DNA of 39,454 nucleotides, from NCBI GenBank assembly GCA_025934635.1, contig JAICWX010000048.1, forward strand, positions 1 to 39,454. The letters run 5' to 3'. A program made the translations under genes and the position numbers. The DNA is from Streptosporangiaceae bacterium (GTDB lineage Bacteria > Actinomycetota > Actinomycetes > Streptosporangiales > Streptosporangiaceae). The notes below the pieces were generated by a model. It saw nothing but the letters and a program-made list of their open reading frames with translations, made no database searches and was not told the origin of the DNA. Positions 31,464 to 38,673 of this stretch are shown piece after piece; positions within the stretch are counted from its first letter, which is position 1; each line of letters begins with the position of its first letter.

Positions 31464-32285
31464 TTGGGAACCAGCCCATCGCGGGACGAGGGATTCCCGG
31501 CGCCGCCCCGGCTCGATACCAGCACCGCGCACTCGGCCCGGGTCTGGAATTACCTGCTCGGCGGCAAGGACAACTTCGCGGCCGACCGTGAGGCCGGCGA
31601 CCTGGTGCAGCGGCTGTTCCCCGGTATCGCCCAGCTGGCCCGGCTGCAGCGCCGGTTCCTGGTCCGGGCGGTGCGCTACCTGGCCGGGGAGGCCGGGATC
31701 CGGCAGTTCCTGGACATCGGCACCGGCCTGCCCACGGCCGACAACACCCACCAGATCGCGCAGCAGATCGCCCCGGAATCGCGGATCGTCTACGTCGACA
31801 ACGACCCGCTCGTGCTGGTCCACGCCCGGGCCCTGCTGACCAGCGCTCCCGGCGGCATGACCAGCTACATCGAGGCCGACGTGCGCGACACCGGGGAGAT
31901 CCTGGGCGAGGCCGGCCGCACGCTGGACTTCGGGCAGCCCGTCGCGCTGATGATGCTGGGCATCCTCGGGCAGATCCCCGACTCCGCCCGTCCCGGCTCG
32001 ATCGTGTCCACGCTGCTCGATGCGCTGCCGCCGGGCAGCTACCTGGCCCTGAGCGATGGTACCGACACCACTCCCGCGCTGAACCAGGCGATCGCCGCCT
32101 ACAACCAGAACTCGGTGAACTCGTACTACCTGCGCAGCCCGGAGCAGCTGGCTGGCTTCTTCGACGGCCTGACGCTGGTGCCGCCCGGCGTGGTCACCCC
32201 GTCCCAGTGGCGGCCCGAGCTGGTCGACATCGGCGGCGAGCCCCGCGCGGTCGAGGCGATCTGCGGCGTGGGCTTCAAGGCCTAG
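31464..32285 (+). CDS. SAM-dependent methyltransferase, PF04672/DUF574 type
   Basis: A GGGAGG site nine bases upstream supports TTG 31464 (LGTSPSRDEGFPAPPRLDTS, 273 residues); the large open frame upstream is not protein-like. The start PPRLDTSTAHSARVWNYLLG, GGKDNFAADREAGDLVQRLF, then FLDIGTGLPTADNTHQIAQQ, a motif I unique to this actinobacterial family, and YVDNDPLVLVHARALL identify it. These methyltransferases are abundant in filamentous actinomycetes and their substrates are mostly unknown; many are near regulators. The C-terminus PELVDIGGEPRAVEAICGVG is complete. A short GGCCT/AGGCC hairpin around the stop separates it from the convergent EamA gene. Confidence 0.88.
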   Translation: MGTSPSRDEGFPAPPRLDTSTAHSARVWNYLLGGKDNFAADREAGDLVQRLFPGIAQLARLQRRFLVRAVRYLAGEAGIRQFLDIGTGLPTADNTHQIAQQIAPESRIVYVDNDPLVLVHARALLTSAPGGMTSYIEADVRDTGEILGEAGRTLDFGQPVALMMLGILGQIPDSARPGSIVSTLLDALPPGSYLALSDGTDTTPALNQAIAAYNQNSVNSYYLRSPEQLAGFFDGLTLVPPGVVTPSQWRPELVDIGGEPRAVEAICGVGFKA

Positions 32286-32299
32286 CGGCAGGCCCCGCA

Positions 32300-33130
32300 T
32301 CAGTTGAGGGCGATCGCGACGACAGCGAGGGTGCACAGGCTCAGGCCGGCCCGCTGGACGGGGCTGAACCGCTCGTGCAGCAGGACCCGGGCCAGCAGCA
32401 CGGTCACGCCCGGATAGAGCGAGACAAGCACCGCCGCGGTGGCCAGCATGGCGAAGTGGGTGGCGTAGAAGTACAGCAGGGTCGCGGTCATCCCGCTGGC
32501 GCCCACCAGCGCGGGCCAGCCGGCGGCCCGGATGGCGGGGCGCAGCGGCACCCGGGTCCTGATGGCGATGGCCAGCACGAGCAGCAGCGAGCTGGTCTGC
32601 TCCGACGCCACCGGCCACAGGCCCGCGCCCTGGCCGGCCTGGGCCAGGCCGATGAACATGACGCCGAACGCCGCGCCAGCGGCCAGGCCGTCGGTCATGC
32701 CCGACCCGAACATGCCGCGCAGCGAGCCGCTGGCCGCGACGAGCACGATCGCCGGGAGCGCGACCAGCACGCCGGCCAGGGCCAGCACGGTCGGGCGCTC
32801 CCCCAGGGCGATGCCGGCCGCCACCGGCACCCCGGCTGCGGCCACGGCCGAGACCGGCCCGACCACGGTCATCTGCCCGCGGGCCAGGCCGCGGTACAGC
32901 ATGGTGGTGCCGACCCCGCCGCCGAGGCCGCTGACCAGGCCCCAGGCGACCGCGTGGACGGTCGGCCCGGGGCCCCCGATGGCCAGCAGCGCCACCCAGG
33001 CCAGGGCGGCCGCGACGAAGGACCCGACCACGTTGACCGGGACTGCTCCCAGCTTGCGGGAGGCCAGGCCGCCGGCGAAGTCGGAGCCGCCGTACAGGAG
33101 GGCCGCGGCCAGCCCCAGGATGATGCCCAC
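32300..33130 (-). CDS. EamA/DMT-family transporter
   Basis: The 276-residue protein has ten hydrophobic segments in two repeats of five. Each EamA half shows the typical start (GLAAALLYGGSDFAGGLASR; GLAAGAAFGVMFIGLAQAGQ) and the end pattern with G-E-R-P (ALGERPTVLALAGVLVALP; LLHERFSPVQRAGLSLCTLA). It is a cytoplasmic-membrane metabolite transporter, probably an exporter; the substrate is unknown. Its ATG lies six bases after the stop of the DHFR-like gene, so the two form a unit that is divergent from a MocR regulator. Confidence 0.88.
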   Translation of the reverse strand: MGIILGLAAALLYGGSDFAGGLASRKLGAVPVNVVGSFVAAALAWVALLAIGGPGPTVHAVAWGLVSGLGGGVGTTMLYRGLARGQMTVVGPVSAVAAAGVPVAAGIALGERPTVLALAGVLVALPAIVLVAASGSLRGMFGSGMTDGLAAGAAFGVMFIGLAQAGQGAGLWPVASEQTSSLLLVLAIAIRTRVPLRPAIRAAGWPALVGASGMTATLLYFYATHFAMLATAAVLVSLYPGVTVLLARVLLHERFSPVQRAGLSLCTLAVVAIALN

Positions 33131-33136
33131 GGTTAC

Positions 33137-33706
33137 TCACTTGCTTTCTGAGGAGGGAAGAACATAGGTGAGGATGACGGTGCCGGTGTTGAGGGCGAGC
33201 GTGCCGGCCAGTTCCAGCTGGACGGTCGCGGCCGGGCGGAACAGCAGGCTGTCCGCGGTGGCCTGGCCGAAGAACAGCGGGTGGACCCAGAGTCGCAGCT
33301 CGTCGAGCAGGCCGTGCTCGAGCAGGGCGTAGGAGAGCTGACCGAACCCGTACTGCACGATGTCCTGGCCGGGCTGTTCCTTCAGGCGGCGGATTGCCTC
33401 TATCGCCTTGTCCCCGGCGATCAGGTGAGTATTGGGCCACTCCGGTTCGGTCAGGGTGCTGGAGACGACATACTTGGCCATGGTGTTGATCCGGTCGCTG
33501 TACGGGTCGCCGGACCGGGCCATCCAGGCGGCGGCCATGCCGGGGTAGGTGCGCGCGCCCATCAGCAGGGCGTCGCAGCCGAACAGCAGGTCCATCTGGA
33601 CCTTGCCGCCGGTGCCGTCCGGCTCGATGCCGTTGCCCGGCCAGTCCTGCGGGTCCTGGATAACACCGTCGAGGGTGATGTACGTGGAGTTGATGATCTT
33701 TCGCAT
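33137..33706 (-). CDS. Dihydrofolate-reductase-like (RibD C-terminal type) protein
   Basis: The start is ATG 33706 (CAGGA upstream), giving 189 residues: MRKIINSTYITLDGVIQDPQ, then DALLMGARTYPGMAAAW and MAKYVVSSTLTEPEWPN, VQYGFGQLSYALLEHGLLDE, LRLWVHPLFFG. This is the RibD C-terminal domain fold seen in many actinobacterial 'dihydrofolate reductase family' proteins that bind NADPH but rarely act in folate synthesis. The substrate is unknown. It heads the unit with the EamA gene and is separated from the MocR gene by 46 bases. Confidence 0.88.
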   Translation of the reverse strand: MRKIINSTYITLDGVIQDPQDWPGNGIEPDGTGGKVQMDLLFGCDALLMGARTYPGMAAAWMARSGDPYSDRINTMAKYVVSSTLTEPEWPNTHLIAGDKAIEAIRRLKEQPGQDIVQYGFGQLSYALLEHGLLDELRLWVHPLFFGQATADSLLFRPAATVQLELAGTLALNTGTVILTYVLPSSESK

Positions 33707-33752
33707 GGGACGATCCTGACAGGAATCGGTCCTGGGATTAAGATCCGATCTA
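33707..33752. promoter_or_regulatory. Short shared promoter region of the DHFR-like/EamA unit and the MocR gene
   Basis: In 46 bases both divergent promoters must fit. GATCCTG...GGTCCTG (direct) and ATCGG...CCGAT (inverted) short repeats are visible, as expected for a MocR binding site. The MocR ATG has no Shine-Dalgarno, so its message may be leaderless. Confidence 0.4.
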
Positions 33753-35144
33753 ATGAATAAAGTCAGTACCAATTCTGGGGTGTTCGTGGTCCTCGACCGG
33801 GCCGCGAAGATCCCGCTGCACCGGCAGATCGAGATCTCGATCCGGGATTCGATCCGCGCCGGGCGGCTGTCGCGCGGTTCGTCGCTGCCGCCGTCCCGGG
33901 TGCTGGCCGCCGACCTGGGCGTTTCCCGGGGCGTGGTGGTGGAGGCCTACAGCCAGCTCTCTTCGGAGGGGTACCTGGCCAGCTACGCGGGCGGCTACAC
34001 CCACGTCGCGGCCGGCCCGGCCCCCGCGGTGGCCGGGCTCAGCCTGGCCCGGGAGATCCCGCCGCGGATCGACCTCAGCTACGGCCGCGCCGACGTGTCC
34101 AGCTTCCCCCGGGCGGCCTGGCTGCGCGCCATCCGCGGCGCGCTGGCGAACGCGCCGAACGAGCTGTTCGGCTACCTGTCCGGCAGCGGCGTGCCGCAGC
34201 TGCGCACGGCCATCGCGGACTACCTGAACCGGGTCCGCGGCACCGTGGCCCACCCCGAGCGGATCGTCATCTGCACCGGCTACGCCCAGGGCATCGCGCT
34301 GCTCATCGGGGTCCTGGCGGCCACCGGCGCGCGGCGGCTGGCGCTGGAGGACCCTTCCTCGGGCGACGACGCGCTGCCGGCGGCGCGGGCGGCCGGGCTC
34401 GAGGTGACGGGGATCCCGGTGGACCGGGACGGCATCCGGGTGGACCTGCTGCGCGAATCCGGCGCCGACGCCGTGATCCTGACCCCCTCCCACCAGTGGC
34501 CCACCGGTTCTGTGCTGTCCGCCGGGCGCCGGGCCGCGCTGCTGCGCTGGGCCGACGAGCGCGGCGCGGTGGTGATCGAGGACGACTACGACGCCGAGCT
34601 GCGCTACGACCGGACGCCGGTCGGCTCCCTGCAGGGGCTGGCCCCGGACCGGGTCGTCTACGCCGGGTCGGCGAGCAAGACGCTGGCGCCGGGGCTGCGG
34701 CTGGGGTGGTTCGTCATGCCGGGGCACCTGGCCGGGCCGATGGCCGAGGCCAAGATCGCCGCCGACCGCGGCTCCCCCGCGCTCGAGCAGCTCGCGCTGG
34801 CCGACCTGATCACCCGCGGCGAGTTCGACCGGCACCTGCGCCGGATGCGCCCGGTCTACCGGCGCCGCCGCGACGCCCTGCTGTACGCGCTGGCCCGGCG
34901 GCTGCCCTGGCTCGAGCCGGCCGGCGTGTCGGCCGGGCTGCACCTGGTCACCTGGCTGCCGCCGCACCTGGACGAGGCCGCCGTGGTCGGCGCGGCGGCC
35001 CGGGCCGGGGTCGGCATGGATGGCGTGACCCCGTACCGGATCAGCCACCCCGGTCCCGGCGGGCTCATCTTCGGCTACGCCGCGGCCAGCGAGCAGGACA
35101 TCGCCGAAGGCGTCGCCATCCTGGCCACGGTGATCGGCCGCTAG
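33753..35144 (+). CDS. MocR/PdxR-type regulator (GntR HTH + aminotransferase domain)
   Basis: The 463-residue protein has a GntR winged helix at residues about 14-80 (IPLHRQIEISIRDSIRAGRL, LPPSRVLAADLGVSRGVVVE) and a fold-type I aminotransferase domain from about 110 on, with YLSGSGVPQLRTAIADYLNR, IVIEDDYDAELRYDRTPVGS containing the PLP Asp, and the PLP lysine K309 in YAGSASKTLAPGLRLGWFVM. MocR proteins use bound PLP as effector and usually control a divergent gene; here that is the DHFR-like/EamA unit, 46 bases away. Whether it is activator or repressor is not shown. The stop overlaps that of a small convergent frame. Confidence 0.92.
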   Translation: MNKVSTNSGVFVVLDRAAKIPLHRQIEISIRDSIRAGRLSRGSSLPPSRVLAADLGVSRGVVVEAYSQLSSEGYLASYAGGYTHVAAGPAPAVAGLSLAREIPPRIDLSYGRADVSSFPRAAWLRAIRGALANAPNELFGYLSGSGVPQLRTAIADYLNRVRGTVAHPERIVICTGYAQGIALLIGVLAATGARRLALEDPSSGDDALPAARAAGLEVTGIPVDRDGIRVDLLRESGADAVILTPSHQWPTGSVLSAGRRAALLRWADERGAVVIEDDYDAELRYDRTPVGSLQGLAPDRVVYAGSASKTLAPGLRLGWFVMPGHLAGPMAEAKIAADRGSPALEQLALADLITRGEFDRHLRRMRPVYRRRRDALLYALARRLPWLEPAGVSAGLHLVTWLPPHLDEAAVVGAAARAGVGMDGVTPYRISHPGPGGLIFGYAAASEQDIAEGVAILATVIGR

Positions 35145-35275
35145 CCGCCCCGGCGGATCCTGAGCTGGGCGGACACGAGGTGCCAGGCCAGCGGCAGGCC
35201 GCCGATGACGGCGATGGCGATCCCGTCGCTGACGTCGCCGCCGATGACGGCCAGGATGCCGAAGGCCATCACCAC
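35141..35275 (-). CDS. Possible small membrane peptide downstream of the LysR gene
   Basis: A short frame (GTG 35275 or ATG 35269) reads MAFGILAVIGGDVSDGIAIA and VIGGLPLAWHLVSAQLRIRR, two hydrophobic stretches. The codons before the GTG also look protein-like (RRLGSRILLGLCYV) and reach back to the LysR TAA in the same frame without a normal start codon, so the true start is unclear or was lost. Its TAG overlaps the MocR stop. Function unknown. Confidence 0.35.
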   Translation of the reverse strand: MVMAFGILAVIGGDVSDGIAIAVIGGLPLAWHLVSAQLRIRRGG

Positions 35276-35383
35276 GTAGCACAGCCCGAGCAGGATCCGC
35301 GACCCCAGCCGCCGTGGGCCCGCCGACGGGGCGAGGCCGCGGACCGCGGGACGAAAAGGATAAAGCCAGCTCGTTCGGAATAA

Positions 35384-36310
35384 TTAATCGGCTACGGCGG
35401 GGAGGCGGTCCGCGGCGGCCCGGCTGAGCACGTGCCTGCGGAACAGGTCGGTGGCGGGCAGCTGGCGGCGCTCGGCGGACCAGGTGAGGAAGATCGGGCG
35501 GACCGCGCCTTCGTCACCGATACGCAGGTAGGCCACTGGGCCCGGGACCGCCTCGGGTGATCCGGCCCGGGGCGCGGGGACCACGGCGACGCCCAGGCCG
35601 GCCGCGACGAAGCCGCGGACGTTGGACAGGTCGTCGCCCTCGAAGATGACGTCGGGCCGGAACCCGGCCTGCTGGCATAGCTGGTCGGTCAGCCGCCGCA
35701 GCGCGGAGGCCGACCGCAGGCCGATGAACGGCTCTCCGGCCACCTCGGCCAGCCGGATCTGGCCCCGGCCGGCCAGCGGGTGATCGCGCGGCAGGGCCAG
35801 GCGAAGGGGCTCGTGCCCGATCAGCCGGGTGCGCGTCGCCTCGTCCGGGGAGCGCCGCGAGCCCAGCTCGAGGTCGGCGTGACCGCCGTCCAGGGCCACC
35901 GAGTCCGGGTCGTCGCGCACCTGGGTGAGCAGGAACCGGACGCCCGGGTGCGCGGCGCGGAAGCTGCGGGCCAGGTCGGGGACGAGCCAGGTGCCCAGCG
36001 AGGGCTGGAAGGCCAGCGCCACGGTGCCGGTGTCCGGGTCGACGAGCTGGCTGACCGCGGCGATGCCGTCGTCCAGGTCGTGCAGCATCGCGTCCAGGTA
36101 CGGCTTGAAGACCGCCCCGGCGTGGGTCATCCGCAGGATCCGGCCGGAGCGGCGCAGCAGCGGCGTGCCGATCTGCGCCTCCAGCCGGGCCAGGGCCCGG
36201 GAGACGCCGGACTGCGTCACCGGCTCCAGCTCGCTGACCTCGGTCACGGTGGTGCCGTCAGCCACCTGCTGGAGCCAGCGCAGAGCGTCGGTATCCACAC
36301 CCATGACCAT
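35384..36310 (-). CDS. LysR-family transcriptional regulator
   Basis: The 308-residue protein has the HTH at residues 5-62 (LRWLQQVADGTTVTEVSELE, QSGVSRALARLEAQIGTPLL, RRSGRILRMTHAGAVF) and the periplasmic-binding-like effector domain from about 90 (GTVALAFQPSLGTWLVPDLA, LPRDHPLAGRGQIRLAEVAG, FVAAGLGVAVVPAPR). The HTH carries V-T-Q-S-G-V-S-R in place of the usual T-Q-P-A-V-S-x-x-I. LysR targets are normally divergent: upstream lie a small gene at 36400 and an uncharacterised membrane gene, so no metabolic target is evident. ATG 36310 or ATG 36304 may be the start. The upstream region contains TTGACA and A/T-rich repeats. Confidence 0.9.
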   Translation of the reverse strand: MVMGVDTDALRWLQQVADGTTVTEVSELEPVTQSGVSRALARLEAQIGTPLLRRSGRILRMTHAGAVFKPYLDAMLHDLDDGIAAVSQLVDPDTGTVALAFQPSLGTWLVPDLARSFRAAHPGVRFLLTQVRDDPDSVALDGGHADLELGSRRSPDEATRTRLIGHEPLRLALPRDHPLAGRGQIRLAEVAGEPFIGLRSASALRRLTDQLCQQAGFRPDVIFEGDDLSNVRGFVAAGLGVAVVPAPRAGSPEAVPGPVAYLRIGDEGAVRPIFLTWSAERRQLPATDLFRRHVLSRAAADRLPAVAD

Positions 36311-36399
36311 AACTCATGTTTACCTTGTCAATAAGTCATTGGACGCATAAGTGCTGGTGACGCACACTGGAAGTGAGCCCTGAAACGGAGGAAAATAAG

Positions 36400-36603
36400 A
36401 TGGTTGCTTCCCTGTTGAGCACGGTTCGCGAGCAGCTTCGCGAGAGCCGTGAGGAGCACGCCCGGCGGGCGTCGCTGGCGCGCGAGCTGTCCAGCTACCA
36501 CAGCACTGCGGACCTGAATGACCTGCACGCCATCCTGGACCGGTACGACGACCGCGAGACCAGGCAGATCCGCCGCATCCTGGCCAGCCAGAACAGCCTC
36601 TAG
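36400..36603 (+). CDS. Small conserved helical actinobacterial protein
   Basis: GGAGG seven bases upstream fixes ATG 36400; the product has 67 residues: MVASLLSTVREQLRESREEH, then ARELSSYHSTADLNDLHAIL and DRYDDRETRQIRRILASQ. It is charged, all helical, likely a coiled-coil or helical hairpin; the D-L-H-A-I-L-D-R-Y segment is conserved in short actinobacterial proteins of unknown role as far as I recall. It is divergent from the LysR gene across 89 bases. Confidence 0.7.
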   Translation: MVASLLSTVREQLRESREEHARRASLARELSSYHSTADLNDLHAILDRYDDRETRQIRRILASQNSL

Positions 36604-36668
36604 CGGCCGGCAGCCGCCGGCACGCAGGGTCCTGACGTGCGCAGAGGCGTACGATAGGGGGACGCGGA

Positions 36669-37088
36669 GTGGTGGCTGAGCAGGCGCGCGAGGTAACGAT
36701 GAGACCACGGTGGCACCGGAAGAACCTGGTGTTGCGGAGCTCGTCGGCCGGGCCGGCCGGCTGGTCGGGTGTCACCGGGCGGCGGCCGGTTCGCGGACGC
36801 CCGCGAAGGGGTCTCCGCAGGCGGATCCGGACGGGTGTCCTGGTCGCCGTCATCGGGCTAATCCGGCTCGCCCGCTTCGCGCGCTCCCGCCCGGGAATCG
36901 GTTTCCTGCTGGCCGGAGCGCTGCTCGTGGTAGCCGGGAACCTGCTGCCCAGCGGAGCCGCCGTCATCGCCGGGATGATGATCTCCCTGCGGGGAGCGGC
37001 CGTCCGGCTCGGCGTGACGGAATCGCACCGCCGCCCGGGCGGAGCGGACTTCTTCGGATTCGGGACCCCGCCGCCAGGCCACAGGTAA
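36669..37088 (+). CDS. Small basic membrane protein
   Basis: GTG 36669 gives 139 residues; ATG 36699 with GAGGT upstream (129 residues) is also possible. The N-terminal half is very Arg-rich (RPVRGRPRRGLRRRIRTG), followed by a membrane segment VLVAVIGLIRLARFA and a second one GIGFLLAGALLVVAGNLLP, then AAVIAGMMISLRGAAV. The tail GADFFGFGTPPPGHR is polar. It looks like a small two- to three-span protein with a cytosolic basic domain; I do not recognise the family. It ends exactly one base before the convergent hydrolase stop. Confidence 0.5.
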   Translation: MVAEQAREVTMRPRWHRKNLVLRSSSAGPAGWSGVTGRRPVRGRPRRGLRRRIRTGVLVAVIGLIRLARFARSRPGIGFLLAGALLVVAGNLLPSGAAVIAGMMISLRGAAVRLGVTESHRRPGGADFFGFGTPPPGHR

Positions 37089-38156
37089 TCAGGCGCCGGC
37101 GAGGTGGCTGGTCAGCTCGGCCAGGAACTGCTCCGGCTGGTCCAGGTGCGGGCCGTGACCCGCGTCCTCGATGACCGCCTCCCGGTACTGCCCGCCGGCC
37201 ACCGCGTAGCCGTTGAGCACCGCCCGGGTCTGCGCCAGCATCGGCTGCGGCGGCCAGGTCTGGTCGCCCGGCCAGCCGGGGATGGCGCCGAGCGAGCCCA
37301 GGTAGGCCAGGTCGTACAGGGACGTGTCGGAGACGATGACGTCGTCGGCGCCGCGGATCCAGAGCACCGGCGGCTTGGGCTCCACCCCGGACAGGTCGGC
37401 GATCCGGAAGTGGGTCGGGGCCATCGTGTTGAGCACGCCGCGCTCGCCGGGGGCGAAGCCGGGCCACGCGTCCACCGGGCGCGAGTCGCCCGGGTAGTGC
37501 CACTCACCGGTCCGGGTGGACAGCATCGACTCCACGAAGATGTCCAGGTGCTCGGGGACGTGCGGCGGCTTGACGTAGTGCGCGAGCAGCACGTTTCTGG
37601 GTGACAGCGGGCTTTTGTCCGTCCGGTCCTGGCCCGCCAGCCGTTCCACGAACTCCGGGTTGGCGCTGCTGCCGCCGGAGCCGGCCCCCCACGGGTCGCA
37701 TAGGATCCCGTCCACGCCCCGGGTCCCGCCGAACCCGAACGGCGAGACCGGATCCACCAGCGTCAGCGACGCGACCCGGTGCGCGCCCGGCCGGTCGACC
37801 AGGTACTGCAGCACAACGCCGCCGCCCATGCTCCAGCCGACCAGGTGGACCTGGTCGAGGTGCAGCGCCTCGATGGCGGCGGCCAGGTCGTCGGAGAAGT
37901 CGCGCACCCCGCGGGTGGCGTCGATCGGCTCGTCGTCGGTGTCACCGAAACCGCGCAGGTCGATGGCCAGCGGCCGGTACGGCGCGGGCAGCGCCAGCAT
38001 CATCGGCTGCCAGAACAGCGCGGACGACACGTTGCCGTGCACGAACAGGACGGCGGGACCGCTTTCGCTTGCGCGCCCGGCCACCGCGAGGGTGTTGACG
38101 GTGAGACGGCTGGTCGGCACCCGTTCGGCGGTAATTCCTGGCAGCAGCGTGTCCAT
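37089..38156 (-). CDS. Alpha/beta-hydrolase
   Basis: The start ATG 38156 (MDTLLPGITAERVPTSRLTV, 355 residues) lies 13 bases after the PPOX gene; the open frame before it overlaps that gene. The fold is clear: oxyanion loop LFVHGNVSSALFWQPMM, RPLAIDLRGFGDTDDEP, nucleophile S109 in HLVGWSMGGGVVLQYL, Asp in LWIRGADDVIVSDTSLY, His in IEDAGHGPHLDQPEQF. A cap of about 120 residues sits between the nucleophile and Asp. No signal peptide, so probably cytosolic. It could be an esterase, epoxide- or lactone-hydrolase; the context (serine hydrolase plus flavoprotein) suggests a small catabolic or detoxification unit. Confidence 0.9.
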   Translation of the reverse strand: MDTLLPGITAERVPTSRLTVNTLAVAGRASESGPAVLFVHGNVSSALFWQPMMLALPAPYRPLAIDLRGFGDTDDEPIDATRGVRDFSDDLAAAIEALHLDQVHLVGWSMGGGVVLQYLVDRPGAHRVASLTLVDPVSPFGFGGTRGVDGILCDPWGAGSGGSSANPEFVERLAGQDRTDKSPLSPRNVLLAHYVKPPHVPEHLDIFVESMLSTRTGEWHYPGDSRPVDAWPGFAPGERGVLNTMAPTHFRIADLSGVEPKPPVLWIRGADDVIVSDTSLYDLAYLGSLGAIPGWPGDQTWPPQPMLAQTRAVLNGYAVAGGQYREAVIEDAGHGPHLDQPEQFLAELTSHLAGA

Positions 38157-38169
38157 GCCGGTCAGGGTA

Positions 38170-38673
38170 CTAAGTCGGGCGGTGCCGGGTCTGGCCGGAC
38201 TGTCCCTTGGCGAACGCGAGGAGCTTGGCCGGGCGGACCGCGAACACCAGCGCGGACCCGCCGCCGCCGGGGTGCCCGAAGGAGCCATCGCGCACCTCCC
38301 ACTGCCACTGCCCGTCCCATTTACCCGCCCAGGCCTGCGCGAGTCTGCTGAGCAGGTCCTCGTCGGTCACCTGGACCGCGTCGCCCTCGGCCACCACGTC
38401 CAGGCCGTCGTCCCACTGGCCGTTGCCGGCGAGCAGCAGCACGTGCGGGTTGGCGCGCAGGTTGACGGCCTTCTGCTCCTCCGCGCCGGTGCAGAAGTAC
38501 AGCGTCTCGTCCAGCCACACGGCCACCAGCGGGGTGAGGTGCGGTCGGCCGTCGGCGCGGACCGTGCAGATATAGGACAGCTGGGCGTCCTCGAGCACCT
38601 TGGTTGTATCGGCCCAGCTGGCGGCGGCCGCGTCGGGGTGGCTGAACCGCGAGTCGAGCGTGGTGTCGGTCAT
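38170..38673 (-). CDS. Pyridoxamine-phosphate-oxidase-family (PPOX) flavin-binding protein
   Basis: AGGAGG upstream fixes ATG 38673 (MTDTTLDSRFSHPDAAAASW, 167 residues), which overlaps the serine hydrolase stop (ATGA). The sequence shows the split-barrel PPOX pattern: AQLSYICTVRADGRPHLTPL, VWLDETLYFCTGAEEQKAVN, LRANPHVLLLAGNG, WEVRDGSFG and the C-terminal ALVFAVRPAKLLAF. Such small proteins bind FMN or F420; the F420-type is common in actinomycetes, which I cannot decide here. Translationally coupled to the upstream hydrolase, so they act together. Confidence 0.9.
   Translation of the reverse strand: MTDTTLDSRFSHPDAAAASWADTTKVLEDAQLSYICTVRADGRPHLTPLVAVWLDETLYFCTGAEEQKAVNLRANPHVLLLAGNGQWDDGLDVVAEGDAVQVTDEDLLSRLAQAWAGKWDGQWQWEVRDGSFGHPGGGGSALVFAVRPAKLLAFAKGQSGQTRHRPT

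Noticed and set aside
31389..33440. 683-codon minus-strand frame across methyltransferase, EamA and DHFR-like genes
   Set aside because: It overlaps three well-supported genes and has no conserved segment.
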